Notes: generated by a model from the letters alone, not told the origin. Shown: positions 1 to 13,030, counted from the stretch's first letter. The stretch: 64,000 nucleotides of DNA from Manis javanica (GCF_040802235.1 NC_133167.1:13136501-13200500); one strand, 5' to 3'. Numbers and translations: made by a program.

Positions 1-540
1 ATATGGCTGGAATATTGGTTGGAGATAAATGATTTCTTTGATGATCATTTCCAAACACTTGTTTTCAAATATGTCCCCACAGTCCCCATGGTACAACCTG
101 TGTTGATTTTTGTTATCATTTTTAAGTAGGCATTTTCTTACTGGCAAAATGTCACCTTTAATTTGAAGAACAGATAAAATCTGTTTTGTTTATGAAAATA
201 CATATTGGCTAATAGCAATCAGCATTCCATCTGATCAAAATAGAATTTCACAGTTGATACTCAAGTTGAATATTAGTAAAGCCTAATGTATTTCTTATTT
301 TAAATAAAAATTTACAAATAGAGATTATAATATTTTCCTCTAAGCCCTAATTGATAATCCTATGTACACTTTTGGATGTTCCCCACCCCCATCTTTAAAA
401 ATCTGTAGCTTAGATCACAATCTTTGCTGGCCCTCTACTTTACTTTTTCTATAATTTATGGCTGTTATTCACACAGACTACATCCTTCTTAATAATCTTA
501 ATTTCTTACCTCCACAAACCACTTTCATCCCCACATTTAT
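1..540. other. AT-rich intergenic sequence
   Basis: No gene, RNA gene or repeat I can name is visible here. All six frames are heavily interrupted. Confidence 0.5.
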
Positions 541-1260
541 TCATTCAACAAATACTGATTAAGAGGCTACTCTATGCCGGGAATAATTCTAAGCTCTGAA
601 GATACGAGTGAACAGAACAAAATGCCTGTCCTCATGGACTTTGCATTCTAGCATGTTTTTGGGGAAACATGATAAATAAACAAACACATATGCAATATGT
701 CAGATAAATGCTATGGAGTAAAATCAAGCAGGATAAAGGGGAAGGGAGTGCCGAGTGCAATAATGTGTCAGAGCCCCCTACGGGCTCTTTTGAGCCAATT
801 GTGTGCACATCTTCCGAGTTAGCACTCAGTGACATCATCTTGGCAGCTTGCGACTGGCCATGGTAGGAATATTTGCAGCACAGAAATTAACAGACACTAG
901 AAACCAGGACTTTGTTTTCACCCAGAGATCCAATAGTTAAACATTTACCAGCACATTTCTGGATGAGAGAGCTGGGTTCTACATCATACAAGATGATTAG
1001 AGAAGGCTTCGTTAGGCAGAGATATAAAGGAAATGAGGAGAGAGCCACAAGGGTATCATAGACCATTCTTGGAAGAACGAAAGGCAAGATTTGACATATA
1101 ATTGCAGAAAGAGAGAAAGCCAAAATTGTGGGGCCAGTGTGAAATGGAGGACAGCGATGGGAAGTGCAGTTGGGGAGGTCGACAGGGGCAGGGTCATGCG
1201 GAGTCTTGCAGATCACGCTAAGGAGTCTGATGCTTCATGGCAACAGCTGGCTAAAGCTGA
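541..1260 (-). repeat. Ancient mammalian interspersed repeat with an L2-type end
   Basis: The stretch opens with a decayed antisense form of the L2 3' end (cattcaacaaatactgatt, then a degraded 'tgccaggcactgttctaag'-like segment). It continues with the common mammalian-wide block about a 'tcatggactttgcattctagc' segment and a 'gggcagggtcatgcggagt' segment. Divergence is high. The L2-like end is fairly clear, but the family of the remainder is uncertain. Confidence 0.4.
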
Positions 1261-1479
1261 GTAGCACAGTGTGCTTTAGAAGGATGTGGTCCTCACCTGG
1301 CCGTACTCACGCTATTTGTAATTGTATTTCACCATCCCACGTGCTTCACTGATTTTAGTTTTCTACCTGGTCCCTCTAGGCATGTGCACTTGTGACTATG
1401 TTCAGTAGAATTTACTTCTTTATGTATTATAGCACATATTTTTTGCTGCCTTGTGTGGTATTTTATTTTTAAATCAATG

Positions 1480-1590
1480 CTCAGTTTCCTTAACTGAACT
1501 TAAACAAAGACTGTCTTTTTGTCCTTGGTACCTGGAATAATGCCTTCCATGCAGTAAGTACTTTATACACGTGTGTTGAATAAAATAGGG
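1480..1590 (+). repeat. L2 3' end fragment
   Basis: Decayed match to the L2 terminus: 'gactgtctttttgtcc', then 'taccTGGaataatgcc', then 'gtgttgaataaa'. Short and old. Confidence 0.45.
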
Positions 1591-1799
1591 TGAAGACTGT
1601 ATTTACGTTGGTACTTTCTCAGGAGGTAGGGGCTAGCCAATTCTCTTCCATTTAGTGAAATCCTTGTTTCCTCCTAGAATTCTGAGTCTATATCTAGGAT
1701 TCAGGTTGCTTTAGCATTTATATTATGTATCTTTAAGTCACTAAAGTCTGCTGGTATTATCTACCACTTCGCACATAGTGCAAGAACCTACAGCAGTTA

Positions 1800-2350
1800 A
1801 ATTCTTCCCCCCACCCCACCAGGCTTCTGATCTGGTGTTATATATTACTTTTACATTTATTATAAACTCCACACTATATTGTTAATATTTTTGTTTCAAC
1901 ATCAGCTATCTTCTAAAGAGATTTAAGTAATTAGAAATCTATGCTATATAGTCATGTAGTTACTATTTCTGAGCTCTTAGTTCTTTTGTGTAGATTCATC
2001 TCTCCATCTTTGTATCTAGGTCCTTCTTCTGCTTGAAAGATTTCCTTTAACATGTCTTATAATGAGGATCTTCTGATGAAAAGTTATTTCAGCTTTTGAA
2101 TGTATGAAAAAAATCTTTATTTTGACTTTGTGGTTTCTTAAGGTGTGTCTGAGTTTTATCAGTTGCTGTGGTTTGAGGGGTTTTTTGTTTTAAAATTATT
2201 TGGTAAAATATGCATAACATAAAATTTACAGTTTTAACAATTTTTTAGTGAACAATTCAGTGGCATTAATATGTTCATATTGTAGTGCAACCATCACCAC
2301 TATTTGCAGAACTTTTCACCATCCCCAGCAATAACAGTAACTATTATGTG
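1800..2350 (-). repeat. L1M fragments, antisense
   Basis: Two recognisable pieces of old L1 read in reverse. Around 2035-2130 is the 'gaggatcttctgatgaaaag ... aaaaatctttattttgac' block. Around 2195-2340 is the 'aaaatatgcataacataaaa ... gtgcaaccatcaccact' block. Both are familiar L1M antisense segments and are far too decayed to code. Confidence 0.55.
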
Positions 2351-2594
2351 GTCTGGCCTGAAAGAGTAGATAAAACAATTTCCCATTCTCATCATGCCTT
2401 ATAGGAGACAGTGTGAAGGAAGCGAATCACCCTTCTGTACTGAACACAAGCAGCAGCTCTGAGCTTAGTTGAGATGTCCTGACCACACAGGAAATAAGAG
2501 CTATAGGCTGAATATATTCCTGCTCCCTGATCCTGCCACCCAGTCACTGATATAGGTAGGCTCTCTGGAGCTAGGGATGCAGAATGGTACAGAT

Positions 2595-2830
2595 GCTCCA
2601 AAGTTAGACGATTTGGCCACAGATCCTGGCTCCATCGCTCACTATCTATGTCGCCTAGGATGAATGACTTTCACCTCTCTGAGCCTCAGTTTCTTCAACC
2701 GTGTAATGCGGATGATATTAATATTTTCCACAAAGGGTAGTGATGAGGGTTGAGTGATGCAGTCAAATAAAGGGCTTAATACAGTGCCTGATAAACGTTA
2801 AGAGCTCAAGAGATATTAGTTGTGAATCAT
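2595..2830 (+). repeat. MIR SINE
   Basis: Core-SINE pattern in order: 'atcctggctccatcgctcac', 'ctctctgagcctcagtttct', a 'gggttgagtgatgcagtc' segment, then 'aatacagtgcctgataaacg'. This matches the MIR consensus layout on the + strand. Confidence 0.75.
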
Positions 2831-3036
2831 AGTGACATTTGAAATGTTCTAAGTGGTAGGGCACCAGCAGAGGCCAACCTGAATTGAAGCCTGGAGGTCC
2901 CTATTGTGCCAGATGCTATACTTTAGTCTCTGGCTGGTGAGCTGGCCTAGGGGTCCTGGTATGGAAGTATTTCAGTATTTTAGTTTTCAATATTTTAATA
3001 ACTTGTGTCACCATACCTCTGAGTTTCAGGCCTGGT

Positions 3037-3085
3037 TTTTATTCTGGTGGTTATTTTTGCAGAGGAGTATCATTCTGGAGGCATG
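3037..3085. repeat. 49-bp direct repeat, copy 1
   Basis: Identical over all 49 bases to 4326-4374, starting 'ttttattctggtggttattt' and ending 'ctggaggcatg'. The copies are 1.29 kb apart in the same orientation. The sequence is complex, so chance identity is not plausible. It is too long for an ordinary retrotransposon target duplication. Confidence 0.9.
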
Positions 3086-3107
3086 AATTTGCTCATCACA
3101 TTAAATA

Positions 3108-3320
3108 ACTTTTTTATGCTGATGACTCACAAATTTACATCCCCAGCCTTTTCTGCTCTACTGCCTACTTGACATCTCTACTTGGATGTCTCACAGGCAT
3201 ATCACACATACCATTTCCAAAGCAGAATTACTGATCTCCCCAGAAGGATCCTGCTCCTTTCCTCCTCTTTCCCACCTCACTTAATCGTACGAGACCAAAT
3301 GTGCCTCAGATGTCATGATT
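3108..3320 (+). repeat. L2 LINE fragment (decayed ORF2 3' part)
   Basis: Shows the L2 sense-strand landmarks 'gctgatgactcacaaattta', 'ctgcctacttgacatctcta', 'cttggatgtctcacaggcat' and 'aaagcagaattactgatctc' in the expected order. Confidence 0.7.
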
Positions 3321-3394
3321 TCTCCATGTAGAAGGGGCTCAGTCAGAGAACAAATGGATCTGTGGTGCCTCCTCATGAACACATTGCTCGCCCA

Positions 3395-3620
3395 TGAAGT
3401 GTGGAGCCGCAGGCTGTATTGCAGAGCGAAGCAGGTTCAGTGGAGCCAGACAGAACTAGATTCACTCGCAGCTTTGTCATTTGATAGTAGAGGCCTTGAG
3501 CAAGTAAGTCAGCAAACTTCCATAACCAAATCATTTTCATGCCTAATGGGAATAATAACACTGCAACATGATGGTGTGCGTTTAAGGCAACAGGTATGAT
3601 GTGAATGAGACAGAGACAGA
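3395..3620 (+). repeat. MIR SINE
   Basis: Decayed MIR: 'gtggagccagacagaactag', a 'gccttgagcaagtaagtcag' segment, then 'atgcctaatgggaataataa'. The order and spacing fit the consensus. Confidence 0.55.
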
Positions 3621-3964
3621 GTAGGCATGCAACCAACAGTAGTTCTTATATGTGTCATTAACACTTTCTTGATTTCATGAGCCACTCAGATAAAAGGCCA
3701 GGAAAATCCAGGACAGATCAGCTGGCCAGCAAGTAGAACTCTTCTCTGTTTTCTCTTCTTCTCTTTCTCTTCCATAAACTCACCATCTCTGACCTTGATT
3801 CTCTTAATTCTCCAGAGTTTGCTCAGAGCATCCTTCCTCCAATGCATTCCTTCAAAACTGTTTCCGGTGTCTCAATTTCCTCACCTTTGAAGTGGAATGG
3901 ATACTATTTTCCACTTATCAGATGGAAGTGTTTGGAGAGTTAAGAAAATTATCTGAAACTTGGA

Positions 3965-4320
3965 AATAGACAAAAAGCATTTGTAATGAACTGAATATAT
4001 GTTCCCTGCACCTCATTCATCTGTTGAAGCCTTAACTCCCAATGAGATGGGGCCTTGGGTCTGGTGAGGTCATGAGGCTGGGGCCCTCATGATCGGATTA
4101 GTGACCTTTTAAGAGCTACTGTGGCCTCTTTCGCCAGGGCACAGAAAGAGCATGGTAGCTGCCTACAAGCCAAGAAAGGAGAAGAGGCCTCAGAATGAAA
4201 CCTACCTTGATCTTGGACTTCTCAGCCTGTAGAACTATAAGAAATAAATTTCTGTAGCTCAAGCCAACCAGTCTATGGTATTTTGTTATAACAGCTAGAG
4301 CAATTAAGGCATCATTACTG
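3965..4320 (+). repeat. MaLR-type LTR (MLT1/MST-like)
   Basis: Landmarks in order: 'gaatatatgttccctgcacc', 'gatggggccttgggtctggt', 'ctcatgatcggattagtgac', 'cttgatcttggacttctcag', 'aagaaataaatttctgtagc' and 'ccagtctatggtattttgtt'. This is the usual mammalian ERVL-MaLR LTR layout. I see no internal region, so it is probably a solo LTR. The AATAAA is at the expected place. Confidence 0.7.
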
Positions 4321-4325
4321 AATGC

Positions 4326-4374
4326 TTTTATTCTGGTGGTTATTTTTGCAGAGGAGTATCATTCTGGAGGCATG
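4326..4374. repeat. 49-bp direct repeat, copy 2
   Basis: Second perfect copy of 3037-3085. It sits directly after the end of the MaLR LTR at about 4312-4320, at the junction with other sequence. Confidence 0.9.
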
Positions 4375-4417
4375 CAACCATTTAGGTTGCATGCTCTTAA
4401 CAGGCCCACCTGTCCTG

Positions 4418-4463
4418 GGGATTATCTAATTTCCAGGTTTAGGGATTATCTAATTTTCAGGGT
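4418..4463. repeat. Short imperfect tandem duplication
   Basis: 'gggattatctaatttccagg' is followed at once by 'gggattatctaattttcagg'. Two copies of a unit of about 24 bp with one internal mismatch. Confidence 0.7.
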
Positions 4464-4474
4464 TGTATCTTTGT

Positions 4475-7400
4475 TTGACTTCCAATTTACTGCTGATTAG
4501 ACAATCTCACAACTCTATAAAGGTAGAAATGAGCTTGTAGAAAACTGATAGCAATGTAAGTTATATTTGTTTGGGGGCAAAGAAAATAATTCTTATCCAT
4601 AAAGTAAGTCCCCCTACTGGTTACAGCTGATTGACAAGTAGGACATTTACCAGTTTGGGAACTATTAAAAAGTTCATTTCAGCTTTCTGTGGACTGACTC
4701 TAATTCCCTTTTGAAACGATCTTAATATTTTACTGGATCATTCATTAATTAATGAATTGAATGGGATATTTGACATGCATTCATTTTGTATTTGTATGAG
4801 AATCATATTTGTAACTTTTTTGAAATTTATACTTGAATAGGATCACTGATGTGTTAGGGTTTAGAGAAAAATCTCTGGTTGAAATACGTTGCTTCATTGA
4901 TAAGCATTATAAGAAAGAGCACTTATAAAAGTCAAGATTCCTTCCTGAAGGGTCTCTTCCCTTCTATGTTTAGTTCAGTGTCTTTTGTGTAGCTATATAG
5001 CCATTCTAGAGATTCTCTTTTAAGTAACACAGAATGAAAATCTAGGTCAGGAAATCATATTCTCCAATAGACGACGATTGCATCAGTTGCTTTTTGGCCT
5101 CTGAAAAATAACGTTTTCATCAATGGTCATCTTCCTTTACAGAGCAAATGAGGTGTTTTCGATTGAGTGCACTGAAATAGGACATTCTATTCACTGCCAA
5201 TCTGCTAAAATGTTTAACAGATAAAATGTCACCAGAGTAATTTGTGGCTGTTAAATTTTTTATTTCTCTAGTTCCACAAATTAATGGAAACAAATAAAAT
5301 GTCAGTCACCCTTCAGGTACATTATTCCACTCCAGTGAAACTATGAGATGCCTGTCAGGATAAATTGCAAAGACAAATAGTGCTTGCTGACATGGTAAAT
5401 TATGATGCTTTTAAGGTTTTTTATTTTCCTTCCGCATTTTGCTTCAACAACAACCTGAATTTATAGATTTTTTCCTATGTGTCAGATTTGTGACGTTGAG
5501 GTGGCCGTTTTGGCATGCAAGCTGGGGCTTGTTCTGAGAGCAGGAACCTGGGGTTACAGATTCAGAAGTGATTCATCTGCCAAGAGACCAATCTTAATTG
5601 TTCCCAAATGGGACACTTGCTAACTTCCACAGCCTTTAGGAAGAAAGGAGCTTTTCCCACAGTCTTTTAGTGACGTAACACTAATCGAGACATTGCAAGT
5701 CAAAGTGAGTGAGAATGCAAAGATATTTGCAGCTGTGACACGTACCCATGGAGCAATGCCAGGCCTCCACTATATTACTACATCCAAAGCCATCAACACA
5801 GACATACACACTATTGGGAAGAAGCAGCCACGCCTCTGGCATATTTCTTGTTTTTGATAGCAGAGCTTCAAGCTCTTGAAGAAAATGGATTTAGAAGAGG
5901 CTTTTTCAAACCCACTGCAAGTCAAATTGTTATAAAGTGTTCAACTGCAGCCATCATTATTCTGATTAACAATTCAAAACCCGATTTTAAATTATTCATG
6001 GTGTTTAAATAACTATCAACATGAACAAAAGTGATGTGAAACTGTTGCAATTAGGAAAGCTTACTTACAGCTTGTAGACAAACATCCTTAATTAAGGAAT
6101 ATTGCCCCCTGGAGATGGCATTTCTGGGAACCAAAGAGGAACTGGAGAAACAGAAGTCAAAGAGGGCCAAAAAAAGTGGGGGGGAGGGTACCTTAGTGTA
6201 ACCTGACCATTTTAGAGTGCTTGAGAAGGCATTAAACAGGAGTCTTGGCAGGTGTACCACTGCCTTAGTAGAGTCTAGTTAAAGAAAAAAAAAATAGTAT
6301 ATGATACATTCAACTTTCAATTACTCGCTAGAAGACTGACAGGAATGCTGGTGCTGATACATAAACAATTGAAGGTAGCAAAAAAAGTATTTGCATAGAG
6401 GCAGGAAAATTAGGCTAACAGTGGATGGGATTAGTGTTAAAGCAGCTGGAGAGCGTGGTATCTGAACACCTAGAGAAATCCTGATGATCTGTGGTTATAT
6501 TTCATAAGCTGCTCCTATATTTCCTCTGGGAATCCTATTATTCTCAAATCCTCAAAGGTAAGGAAGGGTTTTAGGGTAGACAGAGACCACTCCATTAGCA
6601 AGCATGTTCAAAGAACCCTTATCATGTGCCACTGAGATTGCCTGAGGCTCCAAAGCCAAATTCTAACAATTTCTAGCCTCTTCAAGAGCTCATTGTCATC
6701 CTGGGAAGGCAGAAAAGCAGAGGGAGAACCATGGGTGGGCAGCACAAGCCAGCAAAGGGTGCTGAGGAGGCACAGCAGAGGGACACAGCTCTCTTAGGCC
6801 CAGATGGAGGGAGTCCCAGGGTCTGAAAAGACTCAAGATCGCCAGTGTTGGGGCCCCGTAAGGGTGGACTGGGTAAGTGACCATACCAGTCAGTGCTCCT
6901 GGTTTCTGGTATCACACACCAGTGTTGGGGAGCTGAAGCAGAAACTAATGGAAGGCAGCTCCTTTAAATAATGGAGGGCCACAGAGGCCTGCTTGGAAAA
7001 TGGCAAACGTAGCGGGCTTTGGAAGGTAAGGTCAAGGCAGGTTCACCTCACCATACAATTACCATGGTGGCCAGCACTGGCATCTTTCCAGATGGACACT
7101 TGTCACCATGTCACTGGACTCTGCTCCACATTCTTGAAAGCCTTCAACCATTCTTGCTTCATTGTCATGTTTACCAAGATTCGGAACGCTCCGTGCTGAT
7201 CAGCTAAGCTCAGTCATATGCCCCAAACCCAGATGCCAGGAGACCAAGCTGAGAAATGTCTCTTCCTTCTTGTTTTGCAAAGTGTGGCTCCTTCCCAAGT
7301 CCGCCTCCCACCTGTTTGGGGATCTTTTAAATGGTAAAAAGCACGCTCCCCCAGACAAATGCCTTGTCCTTCGGCCATGGAGTGTTTGGGTTGAGTGCAC

Positions 7401-7680
7401 AGAGAATGGCACCCCTGTACGCACTCTACTTCTTGAGGGTACCTTGTGTTTCTCCCAAGCCAGCTCCTGTATCTAGGCGCTGAGAAGAAACATACCCTCC
7501 ATGGTCCATTAGGTCACACAGATGTTCTGAACATCTCGACCAAACTTCCAGAATGAATCCTTTAACCAGCTAGTTCTACGAAGACAGGCAAAGGGCTTGG
7601 ACTGTGCCGCTCCTTCTCCTTCCTCTTGTTGATGCTTTACTGCTCTGATTCTTGCTCATCTAACTGAGTCAAACTAGTTC
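4475..7680. other. Intergenic sequence, largely without recognisable repeats
   Basis: I see no gene. ORFs up to 104 codons (7162-7476) are short, overlap on both strands and show no domain. Parts near 5040-6010 are unusually free of recognised transposons, so conserved non-coding sequence is possible. That is a guess from repeat absence only. Confidence 0.4.
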
Positions 7681-7684
7681 CAAA

Positions 7685-8105
7685 TTGTGCTAGTTTGATA
7701 GCGATGCTCTACCAAAGTACTACACATTAACTGAGTGGTTTAAATAGAAGTTTGTCTCCCAGTTCTGGAGGCTAAGTGTCAGCAAGCCTGGTTACTTCTG
7801 AGGGCTGTGAGGGTGAAGTCAGTCCATGCCTCCTTTCTAGTGGTTTTCTGGCAATCTTTAGTATTCCCTGGCTTTTAGATGTATCACCCCAATCTCTGCA
7901 TGTCCACATGACATAAGCAAGTCTGTCTTCCAAACTTCCCCTTTTTATAAGCACTCTGGTCCTAATGGGTTAGGAGCCCACTCTGCTCCAGCATGACCTC
8001 ATCTTGACTAATATGTGCAATTTCTAAGTAAGTTATCATTGTGAGGTATTGGAGGTTAGGACTTCAGCATATGAATTTAGGGGGACACAATTCAACCCAT
8101 AACAC
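7685..8105. repeat. Old LTR-type repeat (MaLR-like)
   Basis: Typical segments: 'cccagttctggaggctaagt', 'ttggaggttaggacttcagc' and 'gggacacaattcaacccata'. This is the layout of a common mammalian LTR-derived repeat seen in antisense. I am not sure of the exact family. Confidence 0.5.
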
Positions 8106-8534
8106 CAACCAACTGATCTGCTAGTCAGATAAACTGTTCTGTTCAGAAAAAAATGAGTATATCAAGAGTTTAGTTAAAAGTGTAAGTTAGTGAGTAAATC
8201 TATTTTCTGATCAGCAGGAATGGAAAATCCTACATCATTGAAGCATAGCCAAATAAAAAGTCCTTGGTTAAGATCTCGGTGATTTAGTATAAATGGAATG
8301 CCACATAAAGCTTGAAACCAACCAACCAACCAACAAGCGGGCCAGCCCAAAGAAAGAATAAATCTAAATATTTCATGGGAGAGTCTGGTGTGTTGTCCAA
8401 TCAGAACACTCAGCTGCACCTTAGCCTATACACCTGCTACTCTATCAGTGCCCTACTTCACAGATACCTATTGGGTGGACCCATGCTATAAAGGATGCAT
8501 ATGTATGTTTCTTATAGAGTTATAAATGTATAAT

Positions 8535-8800
8535 TCTAAAAGCTTCCATTGTGTTAATCTCCTGTTCAAACACCTCCAGTGGCCCTCTGTTTTTCACTGT
8601 TTTAAAACCAAATCTCTCTGCTGAGTCCCGGGACTCCTCTTTCATCTTCTGACCTTATCAAGCCTACTCAGCCTTATTTTGTAACCCTTGCTGTTTTTCC
8701 GCTCTACTCAGATGCCTTCCTTGCTCCAAATACTAACCATTGTCTGAGTCCTTTAGCCTCTCCTGTATCCCTTCTCCTAGCAGAAGCTTTCCACACTCTA
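8535..8800 (+). repeat. L2 LINE fragment
   Basis: Decayed L2 sense sequence: 'tcctgttcaaacacctccag', 'tggccctctgtttttcactg', 'ttctgaccttatcaagccta', then 'ctactcagatgccttccttg'. Confidence 0.55.
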
Positions 8801-9460
8801 AAGTTCCAATTAAACATCTGCAGCCTTTCTTCTTTCTGTTATGGTTGGTTGACATTTCATTTGAACTCTAAATAGCACCCTGAACCTCCGAATGCTGTGT
8901 AGTGGGCTACAATCTGCCACTTTTTTAAGTGCTGCAGTTATGACACCTCAGAAAGTTTTTAAGTTCTTCAATTAAAAGGAGATTGCTTTAAACCCACCCC
9001 TTGACTCACCCTCAGCTTCAGCTCATTATTGAGTATAGTCAACCCTCAACTGGTCCTGGACTGGAAGTCACTTTTTGGCTCAAGCATCAACCTTTCTCTC
9101 AGATACCATGGTTGGGGAAACATGATTGGAGTAGTCGCTACGGCATCTTTGAGAAAGCTGCAAGATTGGTATCTATACACTCCAATAATAATGCAATGTG
9201 ATGAGAAATTCATAAAAGAAGGATAGCTAAAATAAATCCCATATATAACGAGACTGAATATCTTGGTACTAAAAAAACCTGAGTCAAAAGGAAGTCATAA
9301 AAGACATTAAAAACATATTTAGACTTAAAATATATTTTGACTTATGCTGACAGCATTAATACCAGCATATCAGGCACATCTACTTAGTATGGAAAGGGAA
9401 AGGTGTAGCTTTCAGTACATTTATCGAGAAACATATAAGACTTAAAAATAAGTGAGCTAA

Positions 9461-9690
9461 ACACATAATGTAGGGGGAGGCACGGGGAAGGCAGTACAGC
9501 ACAGAGAAGACAAGTAGTGCTTCTACCGCATCTTACTATGCTGGTGGACAGTGACTGTAATGGGGTGTGCATTGTAATGGGGTGGGGACTTGACAATGGG
9601 GGGAATCTAGTAACCACAATGTTCATGTAAGTGTATATTAATGATACCAACAAGCAAACAAATAAATAAATAAATAAACAGACAAATAAA
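9461..9690 (+). repeat. 5'-truncated L1 3' end with target duplication
   Basis: It holds 'agagaagacaagtagtgctt', 'ggtggacagtgactgtaatg' and 'gtatattaatgataccaaca', then an A-rich (aaat)n tail. 'tgagctaa' flanks it at 9453-9460 and 9692-9699, consistent with a short or decayed target-site duplication. The tail resembles L1 3' UTRs I associate with pangolins (memory only). Confidence 0.6.
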
Positions 9691-9699
9691 ATGAGCTAA

Positions 9700-12300
9700 G
9701 TATTATGACATTGAAGAAAGAGCAGAAGTAAGTGCAAATGAAAAACAAAATAAGTCTGGTATCAGTGTAATGAGAATAAAGAGCAATAGAGAAGATTAGC
9801 AAACTTAAAGTTGGTTCTCTGAAAATATTAATTCAAAAGAGACCCTTGGCAACAAGGATTAAGAAAGAAGGGAAAATATAGAAAAGGGTTAAAATGCAGA
9901 GCAAGGGAAGGAGAAACAACTGTCGATACAAAGAGATATAAAAATAGTAAAAGACTGCTGTGATATCTGCATCTAATTTATTTGGTAAACTAGATGAAAT
10001 AAATGAATTCCTAGAAAAAAAAATCAAATGTTGAAATTGATGTAATAGGAAATGGAGAAATTAGTGCTCCAGTAACTATTAAAGAAAGTCCTCCTGTGAT
10101 CCCACTTACTTCTTGTCTTCATCCCGGCACGGAAGCTCCATAAACTTAGAGCTCCATGAACTTACAGAGAGTACTAGATTGTACTTTACTAAAGGCCTTC
10201 TAGAAAATAATAACACAAGAGCACCCCAGCTAGTATAATGTTATCTTAAAACTAGCTAAGAAAAAATGTTAATATAGACTTATTTATGAATAAAATATAG
10301 TCTAACCAAATCTAATACTGTATTTCAAAGGTATAATCAAGTAGGGATTTCCCCAAGAATGTAAAGAAGATACAACATAAAAAAAAAATCTAACAATGAA
10401 ATGGCCTACATGAATAGACTAAGGGAGAAAAATCTTATGATACTGCAATCCATGCACAAAAGCATTTAATGAGATTTAAAATTTATTTGTAATAAGAACT
10501 CTCCACAAACTAGAAATAGAAAGGAATTTCCTAAATGTGATTACAGTTATATTCGAAAACCTATGGCAAATATTATATCTAATAGAGAAACTATAATGTA
10601 CTATGTATAAGACCAGAAAAAAGACAAAGATTTCTATACCAGCAATTCTGTTTCCAGAGTACTGGATATCCTGGCCCAGGTAAAAGTCATATGAGGATTT
10701 AGGAAAAGAAATAGAACTGTTGTTGTTTGTAGGCGATATTACCAGTAATCTAAAACAAAATCAGCCTGTAAACTATTTGAACTAACAAAGAGATCCAGTA
10801 AGTTTAAGAAGAGGAAATTTAATTCCAATGGCAGCACAATTTTCTATATTAGTACTAAATACAATGAAAATTAAGATATTACTCATAATAGCAACAAAAC
10901 CTGTAAAATATGTAAGAATTAACTTGTACGGGAAGATGTAATCTTAAAACCCTAAATATGTCAAAAATTATATAAATAAATGAGACATTTATTTGGATAT
11001 AGTGACTTAAATTCTCACAGAATTAATTTTTAATTGTAAACAAATATCATTCAACATTCCACTTGGACTTTAAAAGGAACTTGATAGACCTCTAACATTT
11101 ATTTGGGAGAAGGAAGATTCAAGAATACCTAACCTTAAAAACAGTAAGAAGGCATATTGACCTCTACAGAAATCAAAATATCCTACAAAGCCATTATAAT
11201 AAAAAAGTATGATATAATTTCAAAAACAGCTATATGGGCCAATGAAATACAATGGAGAGCTAAGAAACAGCTCCATGAATATATAGAACTTTGGATACAA
11301 TAAATGGGGTACCACCAGTCAATGGGGGATTGAGAGATGGTTGGGAAAAGTGGCTCACTGTATGGAGGTAAATACAACTGGATTTCTACTAATACCACAG
11401 CTAAAGGGATTAAAGACCTAAATGCAAGTAGCAAAACTATAACCTTAATAGTAAAAATAAAATAAAATACCTTCAGAAGTAAGCAAAAAAATTTAACTAA
11501 CATCTGGAATGACTTCCTTAGGATTAAAGATGATACATTTAATGACATCCGAATTAAGGATTTCTGTTCAACAAGACACTATAAAGAAAGTTAATAGATG
11601 GCAGAATGGGATAAGATAGTTGCAATGTCTAAAACTGGCAAGGAATGAATATCCAGTCTACAAAACAGCAAATATGAAAGAAAAAGAGGCAAAGGGAATA
11701 AATAAGACAGTTTAACCAAAGAGGAAATCCAAAAGGCCATCGAGCATATGGAGGGTTGCTCATTCTCATTAGTAATCAGATAAATGCAAATTAAATTAAC
11801 AAGTTATCACTTTACACGTTTTAGTTTGGCAAAAGTGGGAGGCTGGAAAATACCAAAGGGTTGGCCAGGATGGGAATGTGAGAATAGAGGAGCTCTCAAG
11901 AGCTTCTGGAAAGCAATCTGTCCCTTAGAAAAACAAGGAGAAATGCGTAGGATGTCTTCTGCAGTGTTGCTTGCAATGATGAAGAGTTGGAAGCAACCAG
12001 AGCATTCATCAGTGGCACGTGGCCAGGTAAGGTGTGGCCATTCATCCTGCACACTTTAGGTGCAGCCAAACCATAGAGGCATAGTGATGAGTGAAAAAAA
12101 GTTCAGGAAACTGAAGGAGGCATCTAACACAATAAGATCTACATAAATTAAAAATACACACACAAAACACAACAAAGTCCTTTTTGCAAGAACACAAGCC
12201 AAAAAGATGCACATTAACACATTAGGATGCTTGCCTATGGGGAGGTGGTTAGGACTGGGGAATGGGAGTGGAGAATGGGGATAAAAGGGAATTTTTTAAA
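9700..12300 (+). repeat. Decayed L1M element (ORF2 C-terminal half and 3' UTR)
   Basis: Conceptual translation, with many breaks, shows L1 ORF2 landmarks. About 9800-9870 gives an 'ISKLKVGSLKI'-type stretch. About 10705-10740 is a relic of the reverse-transcriptase FADD region, here reading LLLFVGDIT. About 11160-11280 is the 'cctctacagaaatcaaaata' block. About 11740-12060 is the 3' UTR 'aatcagataaatgcaaatta ... gttggaagcaaccagagcat'. Stops and frameshifts throughout make it non-functional. Confidence 0.7.
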
Positions 12301-12849
12301 ACTTGCCTTCCAGAGAGGCAAGCTACTTAATTGGGTTTAGAAGGAGGATCATTTGAAGCGATGCTTTCAGGCTGTCAATTAAGAAACAACAGGCAAGGTG
12401 TTTGTATGCGTCAGGTCCCCAGGCTCATCATCTCCGAGGCTGGAAATAGAAACTGCAGCTTGGGAGCCTGCCTCCCACAGATGGGGTCAGAGGTGCTGGA
12501 TGCTGGGCTTCTAATTGGACATGCTGTGTCAGAGAGCGGGGCGGAGGCTCCCAACACAATGCACAGGATGTATGTTTAGTCTCCATGACGCATTTTAAAA
12601 AGAAAGTGAGAAACAGCAGTGACACCCTTGTATCCTGTGATTAAGCCCTGGGAGTGGGCTATCAGTGCTGTTATTTTACAGTTACAGCTCTGTCAAGCAT
12701 CAAGCAGATTGTGTTCTTAAATGCCCTTGGGCGTCAATGGACATATTTCCAGAAACACTCTGCAATGTTGTAAGGGTGTGCTGAGAACACAGATGCCTTC
12801 TTTCAGACAAATATTAAAAGTAAACTCCTATTGTAATCAATAATTCTGT

Positions 12850-12999
12850 ATTATGAACTTCAAAGTTGCTAAGAGACTAGAGCTAACATAGCTAAGGATG
12901 ATAAGCATATTGCAATATATAAATAATAAAAAATACTGTACACCTTAAGTTACACAATGTTATATGTTAATCATAATACAATAAAAGTTAAATTAAAAA

Positions 13000-13030
<31 letters not shown>

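Noticed and set aside
3037-4374. 49-bp repeats as target-site duplication of one large insertion
   Set aside because: Target duplications of retroelements are much shorter, and the interval holds several unrelated old repeats rather than one element.
11183-11548. 121-codon minus-strand hydrophobic frame
   Set aside because: It is the antisense of a decayed L1M ORF2, whose A-rich sense strand gives hydrophobic frames in reverse.
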